A stretch of 64,000 bases of DNA from Bretschneidera sinensis (Eukaryota; Streptophyta; Magnoliopsida; Brassicales; Akaniaceae), in NCBI GenBank assembly GCA_023935145.1, contig CM043699.1, forward strand, positions 63,642,638 through 63,706,637, read 5' to 3'. The notes under the pieces were generated by a model that did not search any database, had not been told where the DNA came from, and worked only from the letters and a program-made list of their open reading frames with translations. The translations under genes were made by a program, and so were the position numbers. Positions 43,762-54,833 of the stretch are shown in pieces. The stretch's first letter is position 1, and each line of letters opens with the position of its first letter.

Positions 43762-44838
43762 TTACTCTACCTGAACCGAACTCTCTTTGATGCAATGCTC
43801 CATAACTTTCGGACTGGTTTGCTCACTAGCCCCTGCAGGGTTAGTTTTCTCCAAGTAGGGAAATAACAATTCATTAAAAATAACATCCCTACTTATAATG
43901 AGTTTCATGCCTTTCTTTTCTAAGGACCATAACCTATATCCCTTAACCCCATAACCATATCCTAGAAATACACATTTTCTATATCTTGAGCTAAGTTTAT
44001 CCTCCTTTTGATGTGCATATGAAGCACACCCAAAAGTCCTAAGGTTGCTTAATTTAGTGGGTTTCCCACTCCACATCTCCATGGGAGTCTTGAGCTCTAA
44101 AGCTATAAAGAGTGGTCTATTTACCAAGTATGCAGCTGTAGCCACAGCTTCTGCCCAAAAATGTTTTGGTAAACCTGATCCTATTAACATGCACCTAACC
44201 TTTTCCATAAGGGTTCTATTCATCCTCTCAGCAACTCCATTTTGCTGAGGTGTTTTTACAACTGTTCTACGTCTTAGAATGCCATTTAATTCACAGAATT
44301 TATCAAAATCCTTATTGCAAAATTCTAAGCCATTATCGGTTCGTAAAGCCTTAACTACCTTACCAGTTTGAGTTTCCAGTAACTTCTTCCACACAACAAA
44401 TTTATCCAAGGCATCTGATTTACTTCTAAGTAAATAAACCCACACTCTTCTTGAATAATCATCAATTAAAGACAGAAAGTAAAAGTTACCTCCCTGTGTT
44501 GGTGTTCTTGCTGGTCCCCAAAGGTTCGAATGAATATAGTCAAGAATCCCCTTAGACTTGTGCACTCCGGTGTTGAAGCTGACCTGGTGTTGCTTCCCAA
44601 GAATGCAACTCTCACAGAAATCCAGTTTCTTTACTTTGTCACCACCAAGTAGACCATCCTTGCTAAAAACTTGCAGACCCTTTTCGCTCATGTATCCCAA
44701 GCGAATGTGCCAAAAGGCTGCCTTACCCATCTCAGCCATCAAGCTTTCTGCTTGATCATTGATTTTTGTCTCTCTGATCATCTCATAGAGTCCATCGTTT
44801 CTTTCTGCCTTGATCACTACCAAAGATCCCTTGGCCAC
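43762..44838 (-). CDS. Copia-4 integrase, 358-codon open frame with lost key residues
   Basis: The frame starts after the protease. The zinc region has H44 (FWHIRLGY), Y49 where the family has His, and C75 and C78 (CESC). In the core the first catalytic Asp is Asn (HSNLWGP, residue 105), while D168 (LRTDNGLEF) and E204 (QQNGVAERM) are kept. Three conserved stretches follow: AYLVNRPLFIALELKTP, FGCASYAHQKEDKL and SRDVIFNELLFPYLEKTNPAG. It is the longest integrase frame in the window, but it has lost one zinc ligand and one catalytic residue. The Met used is internal to the polyprotein. Confidence 0.85.
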   Translation of the reverse strand: MAKGSLVVIKAERNDGLYEMIRETKINDQAESLMAEMGKAAFWHIRLGYMSEKGLQVFSKDGLLGGDKVKKLDFCESCILGKQHQVSFNTGVHKSKGILDYIHSNLWGPARTPTQGGNFYFLSLIDDYSRRVWVYLLRSKSDALDKFVVWKKLLETQTGKVVKALRTDNGLEFCNKDFDKFCELNGILRRRTVVKTPQQNGVAERMNRTLMEKVRCMLIGSGLPKHFWAEAVATAAYLVNRPLFIALELKTPMEMWSGKPTKLSNLRTFGCASYAHQKEDKLSSRYRKCVFLGYGYGVKGYRLWSLEKKGMKLIISRDVIFNELLFPYLEKTNPAGASEQTSPKVMEHCIKESSVQVE

Positions 44839-44879
44839 TTTGATCTTTTCTCCTTCTACTTAGTATGTATACCCCATGG

Positions 44880-45110
44880 AATCCAGCTACCCCAATGAGA
44901 TCAAATTTCTCTTCAAATCTGGAAGATACCTCACATTTCGCAGCAGCCTTGTGACTCCATCAAACATCCTCAATTGGATGTCTCCAATCCCTCTCACTTG
45001 GCAAGAATTTTCGTCCCCCAAGAAGACCCTTCCATCATTGATCTCCTTAAAATTCTTGAACCATTCCTTGTGAGGGAATATGTGATAAGTGCACCCGGAA
45101 TCCATAATCC
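44880..45110 (-). pseudogene. Copia-4 protease
   Basis: The frame 45105-44887 begins MDSGCTYHIFPHKEW, with the D-S-G triad intact, followed by VRGIGDIQLRMFDGVTRLLRNVRYLPDL. A stop at the end (LISLG) separates it from the integrase frame. Confidence 0.8.
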
Positions 45111-45239
45111 ACTTTTCGCTACCTTACCTCTTGCTCGCATTTGAGCACACAACAAGAACATCATCTTGCTGTTCTCCCTTGGCAACTGAAGCCTCTCCAT
45201 TGTTGGTGTGGCTTCTTCTCTCATCCCACATCTTCTTCT

Positions 45240-45992
45240 TGCAATCTTTTCTGAAATGGCCCTCATTGTTGCAGTAGAAGCACCTCTTTCCAAATCTTGA
45301 TTTGGAATGTGCTCTCCCATGGCTTTGCCCTCTACCTCTTTATTTCTCCTGGTAGTTGCCATGGTTGCTACTGCCATTCCGAGTTGCTGACCTTCCTCTT
45401 ACGAATAGCCCATCTCCACTTGATGTCTCCTTCATCTTGGCTTTGAAGTCATGTGCCCTTATGGCATTGATCACAATCTCCTTGGTTAATGTATCCCTTC
45501 TATACTAATAGCATTAATCAAATTATCAAAGCAATCAGGAAGAGAATTTAACAAAATGACAGCCAATTGTTCATCCAGAAATGTAATGCTACAGCTATTC
45601 AAATCTTGAACTAGCTTATTAAAGACATCAAGATTATCTTACAACTCTTTACTAGGATCCATTTTAAAAGCAAAGATTCTTTTAAGAAGATAAATCTTGT
45701 TAGGGAGAGTTTTGGTAAGAAACAACTCATCTAGTTTCTTCCATATGAAAGCCAAATCTTCCGAGTCTCCGCACTCCCTTATGACACTATCCGACATGTG
45801 CAAGAAAATGGTGCTGTAAGCCATCTTCTTCATCTTAACCCACTGGTCCTCCGTGACACTTGCTGGAAAAGCATCATCTTCTCCAATAGTCAAGTCCACT
45901 TTCTGTTGCATAAGAACCGCCTTGATCTTCCGCTTCCATCGGGAAAAATCTCCCTTTCCATCAAATTTCTCAACCATGAAATTTGAAGCCAT
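45240..45992 (-). pseudogene. Copia-4 gag
   Basis: The start is ATG at 45992 (MASNFMVEKFDGKGDFSRWK). The frame runs about 115 codons to a stop after KEL. A frameshift near 45500 separates the hinge. The zinc knuckle at about 45243-45290 is intact (CFYCNNEGHFRKDC). Confidence 0.82.
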
Positions 45993-46238
45993 CTTTGCGG
46001 ACAAGATCCCAGATATATACAATACCCACAAATGCTTTCTTCAACCTCAAGAACATGATCGAAGATAGATCTTAACACCGTTCTTGAATCCCCCTCAAGA
46101 ACACGATCTGATCTTGATCTTTACTCCGTTCTTGAATCACCCAAGAAGTTGATCTTTGATTCTTGGAGTCTTGGCTCCGTCACCTTCTGTTCTTGCTCTA
46201 TTACCCAGCTGTGCAAGCTCTTCCGACTCTGATACCAC

Positions 46239-47212
46239 TGTTGGAAATCACCTTGATAAGATGCTCAGGTGGTGATCTTCCAAACACCTAAGTCTAGAAT
46301 GACTTGTAGAAAGAAATACAATAATCGAAAGCAAGAAAGAAAAGAAGACAAACGATTTGTTATCGAGGTTCAGTAATAGCCTACGTCCCCTTGAGTTCCT
46401 CTAAACTCTCTGCACTAAATCAATGGTTCTTTACAATTACAGCAACCCTCTTCAAGAAGCTCAAGTTCTTGAAGAAACCAAGAAGAGAAAAAAGAATATG
46501 ATAAGAACTATTACAATGCTCTCTATCTATACTACTCTCTCTTCTTTACAACTAGCTTCTCTACAATGAGTCCTTCTTGTGTTTTGTGTCTTTGCACTCT
46601 CACACAATTCTCTCTTGTATTGTATCTTGTCACTCTTTACAATTGATCTCAAATTATGTCGCAACAATATGTCCAGAATGAAGCTAGGTGACCCTTTATA
46701 TAGTGCACCAACTTCTTGTCCAATCTTGAGAGTCAATCTCTACCCTTAGATCTTGATGACCACTTAACCATGGCCTTCCATCAATCCTAAGTGGTGCTGT
46801 GCATTTTAACGTTGCATTCACGCACCTAAGAGGAGGTATAAACAAGCTGTCCATGTGTGCTTCAGTGTGCCTAGCGCCTAAGCGCTGAACAGGGGGCGTT
46901 GAGGCGCTAGGGAAAGCTCATTTGCACCACGTTCTGGGTAGTGCGATGCTGGTGGAGGGGCGGTGTGGTGCTGTCCTTCTTCAAACAGCATCCTTGCTGG
47001 GCGGTGAGGCGCTAGTGAAGGGGTGGTGAGACGCACACTGATGCTACCCTTCACACAGCAGTGTGCACTACTTTGCTTTGTTGATTAGTGGTGTGCACAC
47101 ACATGTGTGCACTCCTTTAACATGCTGTATTTTAATCGTCCAACCTTGGTTTAGACTTTGATCATCTTTTAACCATGTTTAGACATGTTTAAACCTTAGA
47201 TAAATACCAACA
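46239..47212 (-). repeat. Copia-4 right LTR (5' LTR of the element)
   Basis: TGTTGGAAATCACC to CCAACA on the plus strand, 974 bp. The PBS (minus strand TGGTATCAGAG) lies at 46227-46237. The TATA box is in CCTTTATATAGTGCA near 46692. Confidence 0.9.
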
Positions 47213-49983
47213 CTAAAGGCTATAATATTTTGGAGGTTTGTAAGGACTATAAAATTTGTACATTAAATACAAATTTAAGTTGGAATGGATAGAACTTTAA
47301 TTGCAATAAAATGATACGTGTGAAGGAGTATGGTATGAAGAAACAAGAAAATTATAATTTGAGAAACTTATTTTGGCAAGTCTTTAAGTAAAAGGTGAAA
47401 ATGCTTAAAATGTAGAGGAAACACTTTGATTGTTTTTAAGTAAAGAGTTGTCTAACAATTCTTATAAGAATTAAATGAGAAAGGAGAGTAATGGCTTTGA
47501 AGTATGACCAAATTTTGAGAAGATTTTTTGAAAGAATAAGTGAAATTGTAGTGAAGAAAATTGGGAGGATGAATTAATTAAGAGAGTTTATTTGAGATAG
47601 TGACAAATTAAATTGAAATTTTTTCTCTTTAAAAAATAGAGGGAAATAACTCTAGATGGAATTCAGTACATACTTGATACTAATTTAATGGTGGAAAAGT
47701 TTGAACGGTAACTAAAAGATTCATAAAATGTAAAGAGATGAACCACCGAATGGATCAAAATGATGGGAGTAGGCTATAAATTGTGTGAGTGAATAGAAAA
47801 ATGAGTTTTGAGATTGTTAATTGATTTACTAAAGTAAATGAGGGTGCGAAATAAATAGTCGAGATCATGGTAGGATGAACTAAAGTTGAGTTGAGCTTAA
47901 AATCATGGTTGATAAATCCAGAGGATTGTATTTTGATTTGGAGAAAAAAAAGTATTTAAAACTTTGAATATTGAGAATTAAGCAAGCAATCAGTAATGGA
48001 CTCATTTTATAAGGTGAATCAAGTAATAAAGAACGAGAGCGAAATGATATGGTAAATGAGAACCGATGGAACTAAATTAAGTTAAGGATGTGAAACAGAT
48101 AGAGATGGTATTTGAAAATTTTAAATTTGAATTTGAAATTTCTAACTGGTGATGTGTCACTCTAAGAGAATTTTTTTAGAATCTATCATAAGAAGTTAAT
48201 AAAATTTAAAAGAGGGTGACTACTAGAGGTGTGAATATTATTTCATGTGTAAGTTAGGATTTTTTTCCGGTAAATTTGATTGAAATGATGTGTTAAATTG
48301 TGATAGTATAAATAAATTGAGATAATATGATAACAAGTTAGAAACAATTTAGAGACAAATCAAAATTGTGGTTGAAACAAAGTTTTATCTTTAAATAAAA
48401 TACTTTGGAATAATGAGACTGAGAAATGTGGTAAGAAATGAGATGGTTATGATGGAAACAAGAACCTCATTTACTTGCGGACCTAAGCTAGAAGAAATTT
48501 CAAGGAAGAAATTTAAATTGTAGAGTCAGGTATTTTATTTAAATTATTTTAAATCACGAGAGTACATTTCTACAAGAATTGGCGTGTTTATTCGAAAGTA
48601 AATTATAATAAATTCATATTGGGATTAGTGAAAATTATAAATAAATAAATAAACTAAGAGTCAAGTAATAAAAACATATGTCAATGGAGGACTACAAAAT
48701 TTTGAAGAGTGGTAAGAAAAACTGAATTTTTAAAGAATGGTGTGGTGAAAAGTAAAAAAATTGATAAGTTGAGGAGTGCCTTGGTAATAAGGATAAATTA
48801 GGGCTATTTAAGGGAGAGTTAGATCATATTTTGGGGTATAAAATTCTAGAGATACCGAGAGAGAAAGAGAAAGAAAGAGAAGATAATAGCAAAAAAGAAA
48901 ATAAGAGAAGGAAAATGAGAAGGAGAAGGAGAAAAAAAGGGAAAAGATGGGGAAATCTTGCTCAAAATTAAGGTAAAATCTACTTTTCCCTAGATTTAAT
49001 CTTCAAGCATATTTTTAAACTAAGTATTTAAGTTTGGGTTTATGAATTTGAGATTTACACAATAAAAGTTTGAGAAAAGCATATTGTTTCAAGAGAAAAA
49101 TGGGTTTTGTGACGAGTTTGTTAATTTGGGAGTTTTAAGTTCAATTATTGTCATGGGTGCTGTAAGGTTTTTTATTTAAAGCTACAAGAAACTTGTATCT
49201 TTAAAGATTTTAGAAGACCTATGGAAGTCAAGAAGAGTTTTTGAGAAAAACATGAGTTTTCGGGAAGATTTTTGCTAAAAATAGGGATCTGGTCGACTGG
49301 ATCGGGTGCCTAGTCAATTGGATTGGGTGCCTAGTTGACTGGATGAAGCATCTGAGCCAAAAATTTTGCTAAATCAAGGGATTCAGTTGAATTAATGCAG
49401 AGGAAGAAACTTCCTAGACATTTTTTAGTCGACTGGATCAAGTACCCAATCGACTACATCACGTTGATTTTCGAAAATTTGACTTTTTCCTTCAGTTTTT
49501 TAATGTGAAAATTTTTCAAAGTGATTTTAATATTTATAAATATTAGAAGCATGATTAAAACACCTTTAAAATTCCTAGTATTCATGATATTAAAATGTTT
49601 TTAAAACTCATAATCGATGATTTAAAAAGGAAAACAAAAAGGGGCATAACACTTTATTTCTTTGTTTTTTGGTTGTGTGAAATGCGCACATTATATTTAA
49701 AGTATAAAAACACCTTTGGAGTTATATAATATTCATTAATAACTAATAATAACAGGGTTAAGCATTATTTTTCTCCTAGGTTCAACTTATGAACAACCTT
49801 GAAGGGTACATGAAGTAATTGGAGGCTAGTTTGTTGAAATTTGTTGATTGATTGAAAAATGTATTATTTTGTGGATATAGGGAAAATGTGATGTTATTAT
49901 TAAAAGGGATTGTGACTATGATATGGTAGATTGATGTGAATTGAATGTGTGATTGATTGTGTTTGAGATTGGTTTATGATGTG
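47213..49983 (+). other. AT-rich non-coding DNA, probably the U3 and leader part of the right Gypsy-type LTR
   Basis: There is no coding frame. A promoter-like stretch TTTGGGGTATAAAATTC is followed by a purine-rich tract (48855-48950), as in the transcribed start of long plant Gypsy LTRs. A 21-bp unit GTCGACTGGATCGGGTGCCTA occurs three times in tandem with decay (49291-49352), and again singly at 49427-49462. The LTR start could not be located, because the left LTR lacks this part. Confidence 0.45.
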
Positions 49984-51054
49984 GATGCATTACATAAATA
50001 TAATATTATGGTTGTGGTATAAAAATTGTGCTTTCACTATGCATATGTTGAGTGATTCGAGTGAACATATAAGGGTAGAGCTCACCCACAAGGGGTGAAA
50101 AGGTACCGAGAAAAACTTTGGAATGTTAAGACCTTGTCTAGGAAAGGGTGAAGGGAATCGAATGATGATGCTGAGTGATGATGCTAAGTGACATACCAGT
50201 ACGTGGGGAGACGTCCCCATTGTGATATAATTAGCCTAGTGAGGGGAAATGAGCCAAGAGATGATCATGAAATGCATTGTATTTCATTTGATGAGTGATG
50301 TGATTGGCCTAATAAGGGGCACATGTGATTGCCCCAGTGAGGGGCATATGATGTTAAATTGTGTGACATGATGATATTATGCTTATTGGTTAATTGCTTG
50401 TGATGTAGAAATTATGAGATTTGATTATGTGATGGGTGTATAAATGTACTATAAATTCATTGTGATTATAATATGGTGTATAGTGCCATTACATGATGGG
50501 CACTCTTCTTTGAATTGAAAATATATAAGAAAAATAATGATTAAAGATTTAAAAAATATGGAAATGACTTAAGGCCTTACGCTAATTAAATTAATGTACG
50601 ATATGAATTGGTAAATGAAACTAAAAATTGAATACTTTGAGTAATGTGTTACTCACTAAGCTTTTTGAAGCTCACCCTCTTTTTAATGTTTTATTCCCCC
50701 TAGGTGGCAGCTGATTATGAGAGAAAGCTCTAGTTGAGAGCTTCTAGTTTGACTTTGTACGGGTAGTTTGGAAGCAGCATCCTTAGAGTCGTCTTGAGTC
50801 TAAAATTTTTGTTTTAAAGTTGTTGTGCACAAAAAAATGAGAAATTTAATTGTTTGTAAATTTCATGGAATTAAAGAAATGTGGTATTAATTTAGTTGTA
50901 TAAATGTGATTGTACATGGGATCATTTGGTTAACTATATAAATTGTGATTTATATTGTATGTCAAATGTGTACAAGGGATTCGGGATAGGGCTCGGAGCT
51001 TAAAAATTGATGATTTCATCTCGGGTAGGGCCCACTTGGGGATGGGTTGTTAAA
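49984..51054 (+). repeat. Gypsy-type LTR (probably Tekay/Del-like), right copy
   Basis: It matches 27116-28218 from GATGCATTACATAAATAT to GGGCCCACTTGGGGATGGG and TTGTTAAA (TTGTTACA in the left copy). It has one copy of the 47-bp unit that is doubled on the left. It is the 3' LTR if the two belong to one element, which the uniform orientation and intact insertions between them support. Confidence 0.65.
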
Positions 51055-51678
51055 TTTACCTCCCTTTGTCAATTAGTAAGGGGGCTCCCATAAAGGGGTC
51101 TTTTTATATCTAGGCATATTTCCCATACTGGGCTCCTTTTATCATCCAAGCACAAAGCAAGGACAACAGGTAAGGAGTCGTCATTTAACCTTGAAGGGGG
51201 TTTAAGTCCCTTTTCATTGACCTTGTGAGAGATAATGGGTAATAGAGATTTTGGTATAAAAGAAAGAGGAATTAAAGCTCCCACTCTCATCTAAGACAAG
51301 GCCTATCCCATTATGTTTTAGGAAAAGTACTTAAATTTGAAGTAAAATTAATATTACCACACACTAGATACAACACATACAATTTAATCAACCAAAGTGT
51401 GAAAATTAAACAAACATCATAATTGGGAGGGAAACATATATACTTGGGAGTTTACTAAACCAACATTAATTTATTAGACGAAATTATCCTCCCAAGGACA
51501 ATGAGCTTAACCTAACCATTTGCCTTTTTAAGCAATAATTTGTGTATGAAATAATAAAAAATCAAAAGCTTAAGTAATCATCAATAGAATAAGAAATATG
51601 ATCACAAAAACATGTTATTATACTAAGAATAGAAACTGAATCATACAGAAACCGAACAGATGAAACAGGGAAGAGTTA
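51055..51678. other. Unassigned non-coding segment left of Copia-5
   Basis: There is no gene. On the minus strand, TGACGACTCC near 51173 resembles the start of PBS regions of Tat/Ogre-type Gypsy elements (TGGCGACTCC). Together with 57667-58611 it would form about 1.6 kb of one older element. This is weak. Confidence 0.25.
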
Positions 51679-51862
51679 TGTTAGGAAACCACCCTCAAGA
51701 TGCCCAGGTGGTGATCTTCCAAACACCCAAGTCTAGAATGACTTGTAATGATCAGAATAGAAACAGAAATCAAAGAAAAGAAAGAACATAAACAATTTGT
51801 TATCAAGGTTCGGCAATAGCCTACGTTCTCGTGAGTTCCTCCTAACTCTCTGCACTAAATCA
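51679..51862 (-). repeat. Copia-5 LTR, 3' terminal 184 bp, inverted
   Basis: It reads TGTTAGGAAACCACCCTCAAG, the reverse complement of a Copia LTR 3' end, and matches through to GCACTAAATCA. There it switches to internal sequence. Confidence 0.88.
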
Positions 51863-51908
51863 GAGCTTTGGTGAGCGGGTATCAGAGCTAGAACAGTGGT
51901 ATCAGAGC
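51863..51908 (+). other. Copia-5 duplicated primer-binding site
   Basis: GGTATCAGAGC occurs at 51878-51888 and again within a perfect TGGTATCAGAGC at 51897-51908. Only the second is preceded by AACA as an LTR end would be. Confidence 0.6.
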
Positions 51909-52139
51909 TTTGGACAGCTGGTACCATAGCAAGAACGGGAGGTATTGGAGCAAGACTCCAAGAATCAAAGATTAACTTCTTGGGTGATTCAAGAACGGAG
52001 TAAAGATCAAGATCTGATCGTGTTCTTGAAGGTGATTCAAGAACGGTATTAAGATTAATCTCTAATCGTGTTCTTGAGATTTAGAAAAAGTTGGAAAGTA
52101 ATTGTGGGTGCTGCATAAATCTGGGATTTTCTCTGCAAG

Positions 52140-53010
52140 ATGAGTTCAAACTTTATTGTTGAGAAGTTTGATGGAAAGTGAGACTTTGCCATTTAGAAGC
52201 GGAAGATCAAGGTGGTTCTTATGCAACAAAAGGTGGACTTGGCGATTGGAGAAGATGACACTTTTCCTGCAAGCAACATGGAGGTCCAACATATTGAGAT
52301 GAAGAAGATGGCATACAGCACCATCTTCCTGCACATGTCGGATAGTGTGACAAGGGAGTGCGGAGACTCGGAAGATCCAGCTGTCATATGGAAGAAACTA
52401 GATGAGTTGTTTCTTACCAAGACTCTCCCTAATAAGATTTATCTTCTTAAAAGAATCTTTGCTTTTAAAACGAATCCTAATAAAGAGCTACAAGAAAATC
52501 TTGATGTGTTTAATAAGCTAGTTTAAGATTTAAATAGTTGTAGCATAACATTCCCATATGAACAATTGACTGTTATTTTGTTGAATTCTCTTCTTTATGG
52601 TTTTGATAATTTGATTAATGCAATTGAATATGGAAGAGATACATTAACCAAGGAAATTGTGATCAATGCTATAAGGGCTCATGATTTCAAAGCCAATATG
52701 AGGGAAACATCAAGTGGAGAAGGCCTGTTCATTAGAGGAAGGCCAGTAACTTGGTATGGCAGTAGCATCTATGGCAACTACCGGGAGAAATCAAAGGGTA
52801 GAGGGCAGAGCCATGGGAGATCGCATTCCAACCAAAGTTTGGAGGGAAGCGATGCTTCTACTGCAACAAGGAGGGTTATTTTAAGAAAGATTGTAAGAAG
52901 AAGTGGGATGAGAGAGGAAGAAGCCATACCAATAATAGAGGGGCTTCGGTTGCCAAGGGAGAATAGCAAGATAATGTTCTTATTGTGTGCTCAAATGTGA
53001 GCAGGAGGCA
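52140..53010 (+). pseudogene. Copia-5 gag
   Basis: The start is ATG of MSSNFIVEKFDGK. Two stops follow within 20 codons. The frame then reads IKVVLMQQKVDLAIGEDDTFP to NKLV (52212-52526), a stop, and on through TVILLNSLLYGFDNL. A frameshift precedes the knuckle, which is at about 52850-52895 (CFYCNKEGYFKKDC-like, with His replaced by Tyr). Confidence 0.8.
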
Positions 53011-54346
53011 AGGCAGCAAGAAATGGATCTTGGATTTCGGGTGCACTTATCACATGTGCCCTCACCGGAATTGGTTCAAGAATTTCTAGGAAACCAATGA
53101 TGGAAAGATTTTCTTGGAGAATTATACTTCTTGCCAAGTGAGGGGGATAAGAGACATCCAATTGAGGATGTTTGATGGAGTCACAAGGCTACTGCGGAAT
53201 GTGAGGTATCTTCCGGATTTGAGAAAAAATTTGATCTCATTAGGGCAGCTTGATTCCATAGGGTACACATACAAAGCAGATGGAGGAAAGATCAAGGTAA
53301 CCAAGGGATCTTTGGTAGTGATCAAAGCAGCAATAAAAGATGGTCTCTATGAGATGATCGGAGAGACAGAAATCAAGGATCAAGTAGCAAGCTTGATGGC
53401 TGAGATGGATAGGGCATCCCTTTGGCACACTCACTTGGGACATATAAGTGAAAAAAGGCCTACAAGTTCTCAGCAAGGATGGTTTACTTGGTGGTGACAA
53501 AGTAAAGAAACATGATTTCTGCGAGTGTTGCGTTCTTGGGAAGCAACACCGAGTCAGCTTCAACACCGGAGTGCACAAGTTTAAGGGCATTCTTTGGGGA
53601 CCAGCAAGAACACCAACACAGGGAGGTAATTTTACTTTTTGTCTTTAATTGATGATTATTCAAGAAAGGTTTGGCTTTATTTGATTAAAAATAAATCAGA
53701 TGCTTTGAATAAATTTGTGGTGTGGAAAAAGTTGCTAGAGACTAAAAGCGTTAGGATAGTTAAGGCTTTATGAACCGATAATGGCTTAGAATTTTGCAAT
53801 ACGAATTTTGATAAATTATGTGAGTTAAATGGCATTCTAAGACGTAGAACGGTTGTAAAAACACCTCAGCAAAATGGAGTTGCTGAGAGGATGAATAGGA
53901 CACTTATGGAAAAGGTTAGGTGCATGTTAATTGGGTCTGGTTTACCAAAATATTTTTGGGGGGAAGCTGTGTCTACTGCTGCATATTTGGTTAATAGATC
54001 ACCCTCTAGAGCTTTAGAGCTCAAGACTCCCAAAGAGATGTGGAGTGGGAAACCCCCTAAGTTGAACAACCTTAAGACTTTTGGATATGCTGCATTTGCA
54101 CATCAAAAGGATGATAAACTTAGCCCAAGGTCTAAAAAATGTGTGTTTCTAAGGTATAGTGATGGGGTTAAGGGGTATAGGTTGTGGTTCTTAGAGAAAA
54201 AAGGATTGAAACTCATAATAAGTAGGGATGTTATTTTAATGAATTGTTATTTCCCTATTTGGAGAAAACTAACCCTACACGGCCTAGTAAGCAAACCAGT
54301 CCGGTATTTGTGGAGCATAGCATCAAGGAAAATTCAGTTCAAGTAG
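53010..54346 (+). pseudogene. Copia-5 protease and integrase
   Basis: The protease triad is DFG (WILDFGCTYHM). The frame 53114-53497 carries VRGIRDIQLRMFDGVTRLLR and the zinc-region histidines HTHLGH. Then CCVLGKQH follows. About 20 codons including the first catalytic Asp are deleted (KGI joins LWGPA). LRTDNGLEF is broken by a stop, and PQQNGVAERMNR is kept. The linker frame runs 53891-54346. Confidence 0.8.
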
Positions 54347-54558
54347 AGTAAAGAAGGCAAGAGGGTTCGGACCAAGTAGAGCCCATTAATGAAGGCCAAG
54401 CTTAGGATACTCAAGAGGAGGCTGAACTAGAAGGGGTTGATGCAGCAAGTCAAAATAACTACCAGCTCACAAGGGACCGGGGAAAGAAGGTGGTCAGACC
54501 ACCTTTGAGATATGGGTTTGCAGATGTTAATGTAGCAGCTCCTTGTTCAGAATGAGGG

Positions 54559-54830
54559 ATGGTTGAACCAGAAACTTACATGGATGCCATGGAATGTGAG
54601 GATTCGTTAAGATGGCAGCTAGCTATGGAGGAAGAAATGGATTCTTTGAGGAAGAACAACTCTTGGGAATCGATGCCCAAACCAAAAAAACAGAGAGTTG
54701 TGGATTGTAGGTGGATCTACAAGATCAAAGAAGGGAACCCTCCAGGGGATGAAGTCCGGTATAAAGCTAAGCTGGTGGCAAAGGGGTCACACAAAGAGAA
54801 GGCATAGATTTCACCAAAATATTCTCACCG
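54559..54830 (+). pseudogene. Copia-5 RT entry region
   Basis: The frame reads MVEPETYMDAMECEDSLRWQLAMEEEMDSL and VVDCRWIYKIKEGNPPGDEV. A missing base after KG (near 54786) shifts the frame before the main RT block. Confidence 0.8.
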
Positions 54831-54833
54831 GTT

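Larger units (their letters stand above)
41200..47212 (-). mobile_element. Copia-4: minus-strand Tork-like Copia element with the shared RT deletion
   Basis: This 6013-bp element has LTRs 41200-42193 and 46239-47212. The TSD is TTAAA (41195-41199) and CTAAA (47213-47217), one mismatch. Gag, protease and integrase are the best kept of the Copia copies. The RT lacks its central block at the same junction as Copia-3. The U3 belongs to the AGCGCC type, shared with Copia-2. Confidence 0.92.
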
